DNA from: Mucilaginibacter sp. CSA2-8R
GTDB taxonomy: Bacteria; Bacteroidota; Bacteroidia; Sphingobacteriales; Sphingobacteriaceae
Assembly (NCBI RefSeq): GCF_038806765.1
Contig: NZ_CP152389.1
Coordinates: 3,286,001 to 3,350,000 of the forward strand
Reading direction: 5' to 3'
Length of the DNA: 64,000 nucleotides
Below, one piece after another: positions 17,145 through 26,330 of this stretch. Position numbers and translations under genes: made by a program. The notes below the pieces were generated by a model that searched no databases, was not told the origin of the DNA, and saw only the letters and a list, made by a program, of their open reading frames with translations. Numbering within the stretch: position 1 is the stretch's first letter; each line of letters starts with the position of its first letter.

Positions 17145-18365
17145 ATGGTTACTTACAAAATTCTTCTTGATACAAGAAGACCTAAAACTGACGGTACCTA
17201 TCCCGTTCAAATCAGAATTACTTTTAACCGACAAAGCAGCACATCAAACACGGGAGTGTTTATTACATCAGACGCATGGAGCAAAGATCATAGTAAAGTC
17301 TTACCTGTCCACCCCAATGCTCAACTTTTAAATAAAAAAATTACGGAGGCATACCTTAAGGTTCAGAAGACTGTATTAGAGATTGACAACAACTTTTCCT
17401 TTGATGAATTAAAAGACCGCTTAAATGATAATTATAAAGCTACAAAGGTTATTACTACACGGCTGTTTGCAGATTATGCACAACAGCTCATCGACGAACT
17501 TATCGCTTCCAACAAAGCTGGAAACGCCTTAGTATACCAAGTAGCTGTTAAACGTTTTAACAATTTCACCAACAATACAAAGCTTCGTTTTACGGATATC
17601 AATTATGCTCTACTGGAAAGCTACAAACGCCGACTGATGAAGGACGGTGTCAGGCAAAACACAATAAGTAATTACTTCAGAACACTCAGAGCAATATATA
17701 ACAAAGCGGTAAAGGCAAAACTAGTTGATAAATCCCATTATCCGTTCTTAGATATACCGATCAAGACTGAACGTACGACAAAAAGGGCTCTTAATGCTGT
17801 TAGCTTGCAAAAGTTTTTCAAACATGACGTTAAACCGAATTCACCTCGATGGCATGCACACAATTATTTTACAATCAGCTTTTGTCTCATTGGAGCTTCA
17901 TTTATTGATTTAGCGTATCTTACGAATGAAAACATTAAAAATGGCAGGATAATATATCGAAGAAGAAAAACCGGACAACAACTAACTATTAAGCTTCACC
18001 CAAAGGCACAGGAAATCTTGTCTTATTATAAAAGGGCTAATGAAAAGTATTTATTACCCATACTGCCTCCTGACATAATTGAGGACGGCATGAGAGCAAA
18101 ATACATTATCATGCAGGCAATTAAACAGACAAATAAACACTTAAAAAATATTGCTACTGACTGTGGAGTTAATGATGAGGTGACTACTTACGTAGCAAGA
18201 CATAGTTGGGCCACAACTGCCAAACGTTTAGGTTATTCAATTGAATTGATTTCTGAAGCATTAGGCCATGAGCATGGTAACAAAATTACAAATATCTACC
18301 TAGATGCCTTTGACCAAGATATTATTGATGCTGCAAACAATCGTATAATACAGTTACTTGAATAA
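17145..18365 (+). CDS. Tyrosine recombinase/integrase of the Bacteroidota island
   Basis: The 406-aa protein should integrate and excise the island at tRNA-Arg. It has an N-terminal arm-binding domain (YKILLDTRRPKTDGTYPVQI), a SAM-like core-binding domain (about 105-200) and a catalytic domain with ARHSWAT, ALGHEHG and the nucleophile Tyr in TNIYLDAF. The usual first catalytic Arg is not seen in FCLIGASFIDLAYL, a substitution also known in IntDOT-type integrases. I chose the ATG at 17145; the frame runs upstream into the tRNA and the arm boxes, which cannot be coding. It is the first island gene. Confidence 0.92.
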   Translation: MVTYKILLDTRRPKTDGTYPVQIRITFNRQSSTSNTGVFITSDAWSKDHSKVLPVHPNAQLLNKKITEAYLKVQKTVLEIDNNFSFDELKDRLNDNYKATKVITTRLFADYAQQLIDELIASNKAGNALVYQVAVKRFNNFTNNTKLRFTDINYALLESYKRRLMKDGVRQNTISNYFRTLRAIYNKAVKAKLVDKSHYPFLDIPIKTERTTKRALNAVSLQKFFKHDVKPNSPRWHAHNYFTISFCLIGASFIDLAYLTNENIKNGRIIYRRRKTGQQLTIKLHPKAQEILSYYKRANEKYLLPILPPDIIEDGMRAKYIIMQAIKQTNKHLKNIATDCGVNDEVTTYVARHSWATTAKRLGYSIELISEALGHEHGNKITNIYLDAFDQDIIDAANNRIIQLLE

Positions 18366-18377
18366 ATACCTTTTAAT

Positions 18378-18417
18378 GGTAGCAGGGTAACAAGCTCTGC
18401 TACCTTGCGTACCTTTG
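18378..18417 (+). promoter_or_regulatory. Hairpin plus candidate -7 box before the 384-aa gene
   Basis: GGTAGCAG (18378-18385) pairs with CTGCTACC (18397-18404) but lacks a T-run. TACCTTTG at 18410-18417 matches the Bacteroidota -7 consensus TAnnTTTG and lies 7 bp before the ATG at 18425. No clear -33 TTTG is present. Confidence 0.35.
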
Positions 18418-18424
18418 GTAAATT

Positions 18425-19579
18425 ATGAAAGTATATTACCCTAAAAGTGAAAATGAACTGTTACTTTTTCTTTTAGCTCGATGTCAGAAAACTTTAAATA
18501 AGCATGATATAAATGATCCGATTGCCCGGTTTAAACTTAATAACATCGATTTTAGAGTTTTGCTTAACTTATATACTGACCTGTTCCCGCAACCAATTAT
18601 TGACAGCTACGGTCGTTTACCAAGCGTGAAGAGGAAAAAACTCGTTATTCCAAGCCATACCCTATGCATAGACTCTAAGCTAATTCAGCATCACAAATTA
18701 TTTAATCGCTATGGGATGCTGTTTGACAAATTGATTGAAGGGGATTTAAATGAGACACAGTACCAAGAAGAAATCCAATCATTAAACAAAAGTATCATAA
18801 CCGACATAAGAGCCAATTTCGAAGAAGCTGTGCTCTGTACTCTTAAAAGCAAAAAAACCTTAAAACCTCATATCGATACGCTTCTTTTTGTTTGCCTTTA
18901 CTTTTACAATACAATATGGGATGCTGATGGATTGACTTTTAATAGTGCCGTTGCTGTTAATAACAGCATATCCAATCTAACTTTTGCTGAGCAACCTTAT
19001 TATTTTAGAATGCACAAGCAAATAAGGGATATAAGTCAATTACTATTTGATTATTACAGTGCACAGTCGACATCGCCTTACGAGATAAATTTTGTTGTCA
19101 ACAAACGCCCACACCCAATTAACGACCCAGTATCCAATAATTGGATAATTCAATCATTGATAAAAAGTATTAAAGATGGCAATTCCCCTATAAGTTTTGA
19201 TTACTTAGGCTATCAATTATCTTGTTTACTCAAAGAAAAAGACAAATTAGAAAGTAGCGAATTTCTAAATAATTTAAAACGCTTTTCTACGCTTGAACTA
19301 CCCGACCATATTAACGAGAAACGGATTGCTGTTCGTCAATTTTGCTTGGAAATACATAAAGTTTTCACTTACTATTTAGGATTAGATATAGAAAGTTTTG
19401 ATGGTAAAAGAAGTAAAATTTATCATAACATATTATTAGCTTTTCAAATGGATGATTTTAACAATTATATGCGTAACAGCGACCGCATAGAAAACAAATC
19501 TTCCAGAGCGGATGCTGCCAGCAATCGATTAGGAGCATTACTTAGAGGCGAAAACACAATGGAGTCAAAACGCAAGTAA
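18425..19579 (+). CDS. Hypothetical protein, 384 aa
   Basis: I do not recognise this protein. It is soluble, mostly alpha-helical by residue pattern, with no signal peptide and no TM segment. The N-terminus begins MKVYYPKSENELLLFLLARC and the C-terminus is polar and basic (SSRADAASNRLGALLRG). It is the second island gene, 59 bp after the integrase, and is followed by a 138-aa protein and a helicase-like protein on the same strand. Its place next to the integrase suggests an element core function, but this is only context. Confidence 0.7.
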   Translation: MKVYYPKSENELLLFLLARCQKTLNKHDINDPIARFKLNNIDFRVLLNLYTDLFPQPIIDSYGRLPSVKRKKLVIPSHTLCIDSKLIQHHKLFNRYGMLFDKLIEGDLNETQYQEEIQSLNKSIITDIRANFEEAVLCTLKSKKTLKPHIDTLLFVCLYFYNTIWDADGLTFNSAVAVNNSISNLTFAEQPYYFRMHKQIRDISQLLFDYYSAQSTSPYEINFVVNKRPHPINDPVSNNWIIQSLIKSIKDGNSPISFDYLGYQLSCLLKEKDKLESSEFLNNLKRFSTLELPDHINEKRIAVRQFCLEIHKVFTYYLGLDIESFDGKRSKIYHNILLAFQMDDFNNYMRNSDRIENKSSRADAASNRLGALLRGENTMESKRK

Positions 19580-19682
19580 GGACTCCCATGAGTTGTCAAA
19601 TGCTACTTGCATTTGCTATTGCAATTTTGGATTGGCAAATCTAAGGGAATGGTTCCCTCGATTACAAGCCATGTAAAATCCA

Positions 19683-20099
19683 ATGGACATATTCCAAAAA
19701 TTTTTCGGATCACCCGAACCTAATGTAAAGGTACAACACCTGTCACTTTTTAAAGAAGACAATGAAAATGGAGGTAAATTTAGCAAACTTACTTTTATAC
19801 CCGATCTTCAAAAAGCAGCGAAGATACGTCCGTCTTTAGTTGTTCATAGCCAAAAACTAATTGACTTTATGCAAGCTAAGCGTCGGTTTGCCAGTGCTCC
19901 TACTCAATCCTTTGATAAAGGAATAAGTGTCACTTGGTGTCACATTCGCTATGGCAATACTACCGTCCGGCTCTGCGTACCAAATATAGAAGGTATGGCT
20001 GAACTTATAGAAGATTACGAGCATGGCCGAATCGTAGTTAATCAAACTTTTGAAGAACTGATGCAACAAGCAGCCGGTGTTGTTACTCAACAAAACTAA
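19683..20099 (+). CDS. Hypothetical protein, 138 aa
   Basis: The family is not known to me. The small soluble protein begins MDIFQKFFGSPEPN and has a beta-rich middle (VTWCHIRYGNTTVRLCVPN) and an acidic helical end. It lies 105 bp before the helicase-like gene, in the same direction, and may act with it. Confidence 0.65.
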   Translation: MDIFQKFFGSPEPNVKVQHLSLFKEDNENGGKFSKLTFIPDLQKAAKIRPSLVVHSQKLIDFMQAKRRFASAPTQSFDKGISVTWCHIRYGNTTVRLCVPNIEGMAELIEDYEHGRIVVNQTFEELMQQAAGVVTQQN

Positions 20100-20204
20100 T
20101 CTATTTAGGGAGGAGAACTCTTCTCCTCCACTTTTTAAATCGTTTAATCTATATAGATAACAGTACACCATCATGTACTGAGAAAAACTTTATTGCTATT
20201 TAAA

Positions 20205-22046
20205 ATGAAGCAACTAAAAGATAAAACATACAGTATCCGAGAAAACCAGTGGATCAAGGATGTTCTCAAAACAATACCAACGAACATTATTCTTTGGAAG
20301 AAATTGTGCGGAATCGGTGCTACGGCACTTGAGTTAGATACATCTCGCCATAGTATTGTTGCAGAAGCCAATGTGCCGGTTATAAAGGGGAAATGTAAAA
20401 AATACAACACCACACGTGCTAAGAAAATACTAGGTGTCTATGAGGGTGTAACCGTCGACGAAATCATTGAGTATTTGGAATCGCCCGTACAATGGAAAAA
20501 GATTTTAGTTACGCCTGAATCATTCGGAAAGGTTAAAGATGCAATGCAAGAATTGGGTATCGATATGTATGGTACATATTTCCTCTTGATTGATGAATGT
20601 GAACGTACTATTCAAGACATAGGTTACCGGGCAAACATTACCTTACCTATGAAAGACTTCTTTACTTTTAAAGGTAAAGCCTTCATTTCAGCAACACCCA
20701 TTATTCCCAGCGATCCGCGCTTTGCTCAATATAAGTTCTCGAACGTTTACATCGAACCAGCCAAGGACTACGATTACAAGCAGAAGCTTCATGTTATTGA
20801 AACCAATAATGTCATGCTGTCACTTAAAAAGTTTATAACCGAGAATAAGCGTAAACAGTATTTCGTGTTTTTTAACTCTACAGATACCATTGCGCACTTT
20901 CTTAATGAGCTGGAAGTGAAGGACCAAAGCGCCATCTTTTGTGCGAAGGAAAGCATGCAGAAATTAAAGGTGAACAACTTCACGCATGTGTCTACCTCGT
21001 TGGGCGAATTTAGGATATACAACTGGATGACTAGTCGATTCTTCTCTGCCGTGGACATTGACGGTATTGTTGACCCAACGATTATTATGATAACCGACCT
21101 GATTTCTGCTCAGCATTCCATGATAGATCCACTAAGTGAAGCGATTCAGATTGTTGGAAGGTTTAGAAAACCTAAGGTTGGACAGATAAAGAAGGAAGTC
21201 GTTCACATTACTAACTTTTTGCCTGGCCTTATTTCAATGAGCGAATTAGAAGTGCTGGAATATATTAACGAATGCCAGATAGTATACAGAGTACTGAAAC
21301 GATATTTGAAAGCATCTACTACCAGAGGCGCAGTTAGCACATTAAAAGAAATTCTTAAACGCATTGAGTTTGCCAAATACATCAATGAAGATGGCTCTCG
21401 CAATTATTTCATGCAGGATAACACTGTTTTTGAAGAAGAACTTAAGGGTTACTACCAGTGCCTACAAAATCTTTTAAATGCTTATGAAGAAAGCAAGCGA
21501 TTTGTGGTAAGTCATCATTCCGAAGTATATGATATCACAGATAAAGAACGGGCTTTAAAGCAGAATACAACACCTTTAAAAACGGTTTATTCTGTATTGA
21601 TGCCAATGCTTAAAGACATTTACGATTCAGAAAAAACCACCGTCTTTCAAAGAGAATTCCAAATGGCTTTTCTCCGCAAGGAATTTAAAAAGGTTGTGCA
21701 AGATTTTGACCGCTTAGGTTACGAGACAGTGAAAGCTTTAGACTTTAATCCTAAAAAAATTAAAGCAGCCGTCAAAGAGAAAGACAAGTCTGAGCAGGAA
21801 AGCAACTTCGGGTTAATGCAATACATTGAAGAAGCATTTAAAGAAGGTGAATTATGTTCCTCACAAAAAATTACAGCACGTTTAACTCATGGAATACGAG
21901 AGAACAAACTTCCAATGCTGAAGCCTAATGTGAAACTTTTAAAAAAATATTGCCAATTATCAGAACGAATGTGGATTGGTAAAAACGGTGACAAAGACGT
22001 CATGGGCTACCGAGTGCTTAAAATATATGACAAATTAAAAAATTAA
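20205..22046 (+). CDS. SF2 helicase-like protein with degenerate P-loop
   Basis: The 613-aa protein keeps the SF2 skeleton: a P-loop-like CGIGATA (residues 35-41) without the Walker Lys, DECE at 130-133, SAT at 162-164 and motif VI QIVGRFRK at 315-322. The second half is helical and unassigned. Lack of the Lys suggests weak or no ATP hydrolysis, or a variant P-loop as in some Bacteroidota mobile-element proteins. I chose the ATG at 20205; a TTG lies 12 bp upstream. It could serve DNA processing of the island or defence; neither is shown. Confidence 0.72.
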   Translation: MKQLKDKTYSIRENQWIKDVLKTIPTNIILWKKLCGIGATALELDTSRHSIVAEANVPVIKGKCKKYNTTRAKKILGVYEGVTVDEIIEYLESPVQWKKILVTPESFGKVKDAMQELGIDMYGTYFLLIDECERTIQDIGYRANITLPMKDFFTFKGKAFISATPIIPSDPRFAQYKFSNVYIEPAKDYDYKQKLHVIETNNVMLSLKKFITENKRKQYFVFFNSTDTIAHFLNELEVKDQSAIFCAKESMQKLKVNNFTHVSTSLGEFRIYNWMTSRFFSAVDIDGIVDPTIIMITDLISAQHSMIDPLSEAIQIVGRFRKPKVGQIKKEVVHITNFLPGLISMSELEVLEYINECQIVYRVLKRYLKASTTRGAVSTLKEILKRIEFAKYINEDGSRNYFMQDNTVFEEELKGYYQCLQNLLNAYEESKRFVVSHHSEVYDITDKERALKQNTTPLKTVYSVLMPMLKDIYDSEKTTVFQREFQMAFLRKEFKKVVQDFDRLGYETVKALDFNPKKIKAAVKEKDKSEQESNFGLMQYIEEAFKEGELCSSQKITARLTHGIRENKLPMLKPNVKLLKKYCQLSERMWIGKNGDKDVMGYRVLKIYDKLKN

Positions 22047-22053
22047 GATACAG

Positions 22054-22105
22054 CTACACTTCAGAAAGAAAAGGTGGTTTTATATCCCCTTTAACCAAAG
22101 TGTAG
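22054..22105. repeat. 52-bp nested palindrome, copy 1
   Basis: Outer arms CTACACTT (22054-22061) and AAGTGTAG (22098-22105) enclose an inner GG-rich/CC-rich box (22073-22089) around TTTTATAT. The same 52-bp layout occurs at 49571, 49770 and 51107. This copy starts 7 bp after the helicase-like gene and ends 29 bp before the next ATG. Confidence 0.7.
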
Positions 22106-22134
22106 GTAATATTTAAAATTAGAATTAATTTAAA

Positions 22135-22467
22135 ATGAATAGCAAGAAACAAAAAACAACCAAGAATAATACATCTTATTTTCTTGAAGATTGCCATAAA
22201 GTAAAATTAGCACATCCAAATACAAATCAGTGTCCCACTGATTCAGAAATTACAAGTCTAAAGGTTGGGGATCTAGTCAAACTAGTGTTTAATCAAGTTA
22301 CTAATGAAGATGGAACACTGGTCGAAAGAATGTGGGTTAAGATAAAAACGATTAATGAAGACGGTTCATACTCTGGCATATTAGATTTTAACCCGTTAGT
22401 TATCGGAGAACTTAAACGTGGGTGTGAAATAACGTTCAGAAAAGAAAATATAGCTATCATATACTGA
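22135..22467 (+). CDS. DUF2314-like protein, 110 aa
   Basis: The C-terminal half (about residues 40-108) has the pattern of DUF2314: GDLVKLVF, then a strand MWVKIKTI, SGILDFNPLV, and GCEITFRKENIAII. The N-terminus is Lys/Asn-rich and unstructured. DUF2314 has no known reaction and often occurs as small stand-alone proteins near toxin or immunity genes. Here it stands between the helicase-like gene and the nuclease gene, with its own terminator and a nested palindrome in front. Confidence 0.6.
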   Translation: MNSKKQKTTKNNTSYFLEDCHKVKLAHPNTNQCPTDSEITSLKVGDLVKLVFNQVTNEDGTLVERMWVKIKTINEDGSYSGILDFNPLVIGELKRGCEITFRKENIAIIY

Positions 22468-22487
22468 GCCTTTGCTTATTATATGCG

Positions 22488-22512
22488 AAACCAGCCTCAG
22501 TGCTGGTTTTTT
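22488..22512 (+). terminator. Rho-independent terminator
   Basis: AAACCAGC (22488-22495) pairs with GCTGGTTT (22502-22509) and runs into seven T. It ends the DUF2314-like gene. Confidence 0.85.
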
Positions 22513-22707
22513 TATTGCAATGAGCTGCAGTTAGTAGAAAATGCTTGTAAGCAACTGCTATTGCATGATTTAGAGCTAAACTGATTGTTTTGCTTAAATA
22601 AATGCCTAAACAGTCGTTTAGCAACAGCGAAGGTCGAACTGTTAATATTTATTGACCTTAATAAGTTTTATTAATTTAGTGATTGATTTAAATCTTATAA
22701 ACAATAG

Positions 22708-23928
22708 ATGAGAGCGTTCAATGAAATAAGTACTTCCAATGCATTTGACCAATTTAGAAAACAAATAACAGATAGAATTGCATCTGAATCTAAAGAATAT
22801 ATACTCAGTGTTGACGAGATTGAATACAAAAACTTCTTGTACAAAAAGTATTATTTAGAACCTTTAGTAGTTCACTTCGATCAAGAGCAACGCCAACAGC
22901 CGATTAAAAGCAAAGAGTATCGAGAGGATTCGTTTAGACGTGTAAGGTATGAAGTGGATGCATATAATTTTACTGTCAAGTACCCTTTTTCAGGATCAGC
23001 AATAATCTTTCGCTTCCATCCTTCAACTTGGAGCATGACCTCTTACGACATACATATCGATGAATCTCGTAGTATTGTTTCCTTAACATTTAAGATATAC
23101 AGACAAAGTGCTGAGGATTTTAACCAAGAGTTAGCATCAGCAAAGGGAAGTGCTTTTGCGAATATCGATAATGCAAACAGCGATGTCAATCAATGGAATA
23201 ATTCACTTAAACCATTCATAGAAACTAATTTCAATAATCATAAAAGTAAGTTACTACAGGAGAATGACTTCTTTGCTGCTATCAATATTCCAATTGACAA
23301 ATCAACTCAAGCCATTTTCACTGCTCCAACTGTAACTAAAAAGGATATACCGCAGCCCAGGGCAAGCAAAAGTCGAGAGTTTTCTAATGAACCAGTAATG
23401 AGTAAAGCCATGTATGACGATGTGCTAAAAGTTATCTACGACAGTGGCAAGGGTATGGAAAGGAAACCGTCCCTATACATGGGAAAAGACGAAGAAGGGT
23501 TAAGAGATCAATTTTTGTTTGTACTTGAAACAAGGTACGATGGTATTGCAGCTTCAGGAGAAACATTCAACCGAAGTGGGAAAACAGACATATTGTTAAG
23601 GTATGCGACAGATGGATCTAATCTATTCGTTGCAGAATGTAAGTTCTGGCATGGTCAGAATGGCTATATAGAAACAATCAACCAGTTGTTTGACCGTTAT
23701 TTAACCTGGCGTGACTCTAAGGTAGCTATTATGATGTTTGTTAAGAATAAAGATTTCACCAGCGTTATAAACAACATTGCCAACGTAACAAGGACACATC
23801 CATATTTTGTTCAAGATGTTGGACGTCGTGGCGACACATCATTCAGTTATATCTTCACTTTACCTCAAGACCCAAAGAAGAATGTTTACTTGGAAGTGAT
23901 GGCATTCCACTATGACAAAGCAGAGTAA
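22708..23928 (+). CDS. PD-(D/E)XK nuclease domain protein
   Basis: The 406-aa protein carries a restriction-endonuclease-like core near its C-terminus: E263/E264, D294 in SGKTDILL, and E310-C-K312 in VAECKFW, the D-x15-ExK pattern of PD-(D/E)XK enzymes. The N-terminal 230 residues are unassigned and may sense or bind the target. It has its own promoter region (240 bp upstream) and no partner gene in close coupling, so it may be a stand-alone defence nuclease. Specificity and trigger are unknown. Confidence 0.72.
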   Translation: MRAFNEISTSNAFDQFRKQITDRIASESKEYILSVDEIEYKNFLYKKYYLEPLVVHFDQEQRQQPIKSKEYREDSFRRVRYEVDAYNFTVKYPFSGSAIIFRFHPSTWSMTSYDIHIDESRSIVSLTFKIYRQSAEDFNQELASAKGSAFANIDNANSDVNQWNNSLKPFIETNFNNHKSKLLQENDFFAAINIPIDKSTQAIFTAPTVTKKDIPQPRASKSREFSNEPVMSKAMYDDVLKVIYDSGKGMERKPSLYMGKDEEGLRDQFLFVLETRYDGIAASGETFNRSGKTDILLRYATDGSNLFVAECKFWHGQNGYIETINQLFDRYLTWRDSKVAIMMFVKNKDFTSVINNIANVTRTHPYFVQDVGRRGDTSFSYIFTLPQDPKKNVYLEVMAFHYDKAE

Positions 23929-24418
23929 CATTCCACTTTCCAATAAATTCAAGAAGCTTACTCTCTTAAGAGAACCTACAAGAACTCCTAACTTTTTGGA
24001 AACATAGGTTTACTTCTAAAGGTAAGAACGCCTCAATCGAATAGCTTTATAAGTCAACTTTGTGAATTGAATCTGTTGAGCGCTCACACCAACATATACC
24101 CTACTTTACATTCGACCCCTCCGGCATCTAATTTTCAAAGGCAACAGTATATACCTTAATGCCTTTGGATAGATTTTCCCAATTTGTTGTTTGTGTTTCG
24201 ACCACCACAGCAGGTCTGATCAAGCGCCCTCCTATGTTGCGAGTGGAAAGCAAATAATATACGTTAGGCACTCACTGCACCTGTTTCCCGAAACGTAAAA
24301 ACCCGTTTCTACACAAACCCTTCTAATCCTACTAAAAGTACTCTAAGAGAAGTGCCCGATTGATTTGCTTTTCAACATAACTCACTGTCCAATCACTCAC
24401 CACTAACCTAATCAAAAT
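23929..24418. other. 490-bp intergenic region
   Basis: The gap lies between the nuclease gene and the first tandem paralog. No open frame of note on either strand except a shadow of the paralog on the minus strand. I see no clear hairpin. Confidence 0.4.
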
Positions 24419-24937
24419 ATGGAATTCGATCCCGTAAGGCTCAATCCTCCACAGCCCGTGGAACCACAAGCACCATCCAGAGAATGGCCCAAACGCAAAC
24501 GCTGGAAGGTTGCAAAGCGCACTACAATGGGCAAGCACAATGCTATAAGCAATATGCTCATTGAAGACCATTTTATGAGAGTTCGCAAAGCAGTCAGGCT
24601 CCTTTACGCTCAGCATAGCGAGTACTTTTATGATAATGACCAAAGAGAAGACCTCTCGGAATCTACCGTGTCTATGCATAGCCTGGCTTGCAGCACCTTC
24701 TACATGATACTGGACTGCAACTACTGCGACGAGTACGTTGTGGAGTATGATATCGAAAGCAGTCCGTTTAAGGATGAAATTGCCCGACTCATCAGCAGAG
24801 GTCCAATGTACAGTATTGGAAAACAGGTAACGCATGAATCGACTATGGAAGCGCATTTTCAATATATGCGCACATACCACAATGACAACCCGAAACACTT
24901 TTCCTATCTCAACATCGAAATAGAGCAACAAGATTAA
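24419..24937 (+). CDS. Tandem paralog family, member 1 (172 aa)
   Basis: I do not know this family. The protein shares with the next two genes a helical region followed by a motif M/V-H-x4-S-x-x-Y-x-x-L-x-C-x5-Y-x-V/I-x-Y: here MHSLACSTFYMILDC then EYVVEY. The N-terminus is Pro-rich and very basic (PKRKRWKVAKR), suggesting nucleic-acid contact. Member 2 also shares KxWKxA and RED. The gene has its own hairpin terminator. Confidence 0.72.
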   Translation: MEFDPVRLNPPQPVEPQAPSREWPKRKRWKVAKRTTMGKHNAISNMLIEDHFMRVRKAVRLLYAQHSEYFYDNDQREDLSESTVSMHSLACSTFYMILDCNYCDEYVVEYDIESSPFKDEIARLISRGPMYSIGKQVTHESTMEAHFQYMRTYHNDNPKHFSYLNIEIEQQD

Positions 24938-24963
24938 TCAACTCACACAATCACACACAACTA

Positions 24964-24990
24964 AGCCTGATAGCACACCACTGTCAGGCT
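24964..24990 (+). terminator. Terminator after tandem paralog 1
   Basis: AGCCTGATAG and CTGTCAGGCT form a 10-bp stem with one G-U pair, followed by TTCTTATTTT. Confidence 0.8.
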
Positions 24991-25193
24991 TTCTTATTTT
25001 AAAAGTAAACCACATGAAAGCAAATTCACCTAATCACACACCATCAGATTCACTTATGTTGACTTATAACAAGTCAGTCAAACAAACCTAGAAACCAGCT
25101 TCTAGGAAATCTTATGACACCCCGTTCTACTAACAGGTATTGACACTCTGTTGGTGCCTTAACTATCCATTCACTTACTTAATCAACTTACTT

Positions 25194-25700
25194 ATGAATC
25201 AATCAACAGCTATCAGCAGTATGGAGCAGTCATGCCTGCCCCTTAGATTTTCACCGAATGCCGCTAAGATGCAAAAGTGTTGGAAGCTTGCCCAGCTTCG
25301 TGTCTGGGATCAAAAGCAACTGGCCCGAAACAACTTTATCGATAGTGAATACACGCTTATTCTCATTGAGATAAAAAAACTATTTGCAAAGGAAGCACCC
25401 TTGGTATTTGAACGTGACTATCGTGAGGACAAGACCGCATCCGCACAGGCTATGCACTGCTTTGTTACACCATCGTTTTACTTCTACCTGGAATGTGATT
25501 TGGCATTCAACTATAGGGTTGAATATGCCTTCGGCTACTGCAGACTAAATGACGACATTCTAACGCAGCTCAACAGCCTCGCTTTGGATGATTGCCTGTT
25601 TGAAGTACCCTTACCATTACCGTTCTACTTATTTTATAGAATGGTGCAGCATGCACAGCCCGTTGAGTACTTCTACACGCTCGAAGGTCGGCAGCACTAA
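25194..25700 (+). CDS. Tandem paralog family, member 2 (168 aa)
   Basis: This is the second of three related genes. It keeps the family motif as MHCFVTPSFYFYLEC then NYRVEY, preceded by YREDKTASAQA, which aligns with QREDLSESTVS of member 1, and KCWKLAQ, which aligns with KRWKVAK. I chose the ATG at 25194; the open frame begins at 25140 without a good start. Each gene has its own terminator, so the three are separate transcription units rather than one operon. Confidence 0.72.
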   Translation: MNQSTAISSMEQSCLPLRFSPNAAKMQKCWKLAQLRVWDQKQLARNNFIDSEYTLILIEIKKLFAKEAPLVFERDYREDKTASAQAMHCFVTPSFYFYLECDLAFNYRVEYAFGYCRLNDDILTQLNSLALDDCLFEVPLPLPFYLFYRMVQHAQPVEYFYTLEGRQH

Positions 25701-25718
25701 CAAATCTTACAAACACCC

Positions 25719-25746
25719 AAAGCCCGGTTAATGAAAGCCGGGCTTT
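25719..25746 (+). terminator. Terminator after tandem paralog 2
   Basis: AAAGCCCGG (25719-25727) pairs with CCGGGCTTT (25738-25746), followed by TCTTTTAT. Confidence 0.88.
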
Positions 25747-25782
25747 TCTTTTATCCACTTACTCAACTTACCCCATACACAC

Positions 25783-26298
25783 ATGAAAACACCAAAAAAC
25801 AATGTTGAGCAAACTGCTCAACCAAATCAACAGCAAGAGTTCAACGACTCGATTAAGCAGTCTTACTTTGCTATTCTCAAACATGCTAAACAGCTTCTAT
25901 CATCACTTAAAGAAGAGCCGATGCGCTATACGTTATCCAGGCAAGATAAGCCCGCAAACGGAGGTTACATTGTCCATGAACTGGTTTCACCTTTACTTTA
26001 CTTAAGGCTTGAATGCCATCCAGAGGGTAATTATTCTATCCGCTATGGCTGCGAAATGTCTCCACTGCTAAATCAATACCATTCGGTAACCAATAGCTTT
26101 ATCAGGTTAGTTTATAAGCTCACTATGGCTGATGCAACGCCTGTTGACATTGAACATGCTGTTAAGACAGACTTTGTCATTACCGAGTGCTTAGAGCTGT
26201 ACGAATACATCGAAGAACGATGGAAGAGCAATCATGACTTTAAGCTATTGCCTTATAAGTCAAAAGCAGTGAAAAGAAACTTAAGGAAAGTAGCGTAA
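25783..26298 (+). CDS. Tandem paralog family, member 3 (171 aa)
   Basis: The most diverged member of the trio. The motif reads VHELVSPLLYLRLEC then NYSIRY, after a helical region (SYFAILKHAKQLLSSL). The N-terminus is Gln/Asn-rich rather than basic, but the C-terminus is Lys/Arg-rich (YKSKAVKRNLRKVA). It ends convergent to the XRE regulator across a hairpin. No function can be assigned to the family. Confidence 0.7.
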   Translation: MKTPKNNVEQTAQPNQQQEFNDSIKQSYFAILKHAKQLLSSLKEEPMRYTLSRQDKPANGGYIVHELVSPLLYLRLECHPEGNYSIRYGCEMSPLLNQYHSVTNSFIRLVYKLTMADATPVDIEHAVKTDFVITECLELYEYIEERWKSNHDFKLLPYKSKAVKRNLRKVA

Positions 26299-26304
26299 TC
26301 GCAT

Positions 26305-26330
26305 CAATAGGAATCTTCGGGTTCCTATTG
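26305..26330. terminator. Hairpin between convergent genes
   Basis: CAATAGGAA (26305-26313) pairs with TTCCTATTG (26322-26330). It overlaps the last codon of the XRE gene and may stop both transcripts, though T-runs are short. Confidence 0.6.

Noticed and set aside
24332..24931. 199-codon frame on the minus strand
   Set aside because: It is the complement of tandem paralog 1, which has family similarity to two neighbours and its own terminator.
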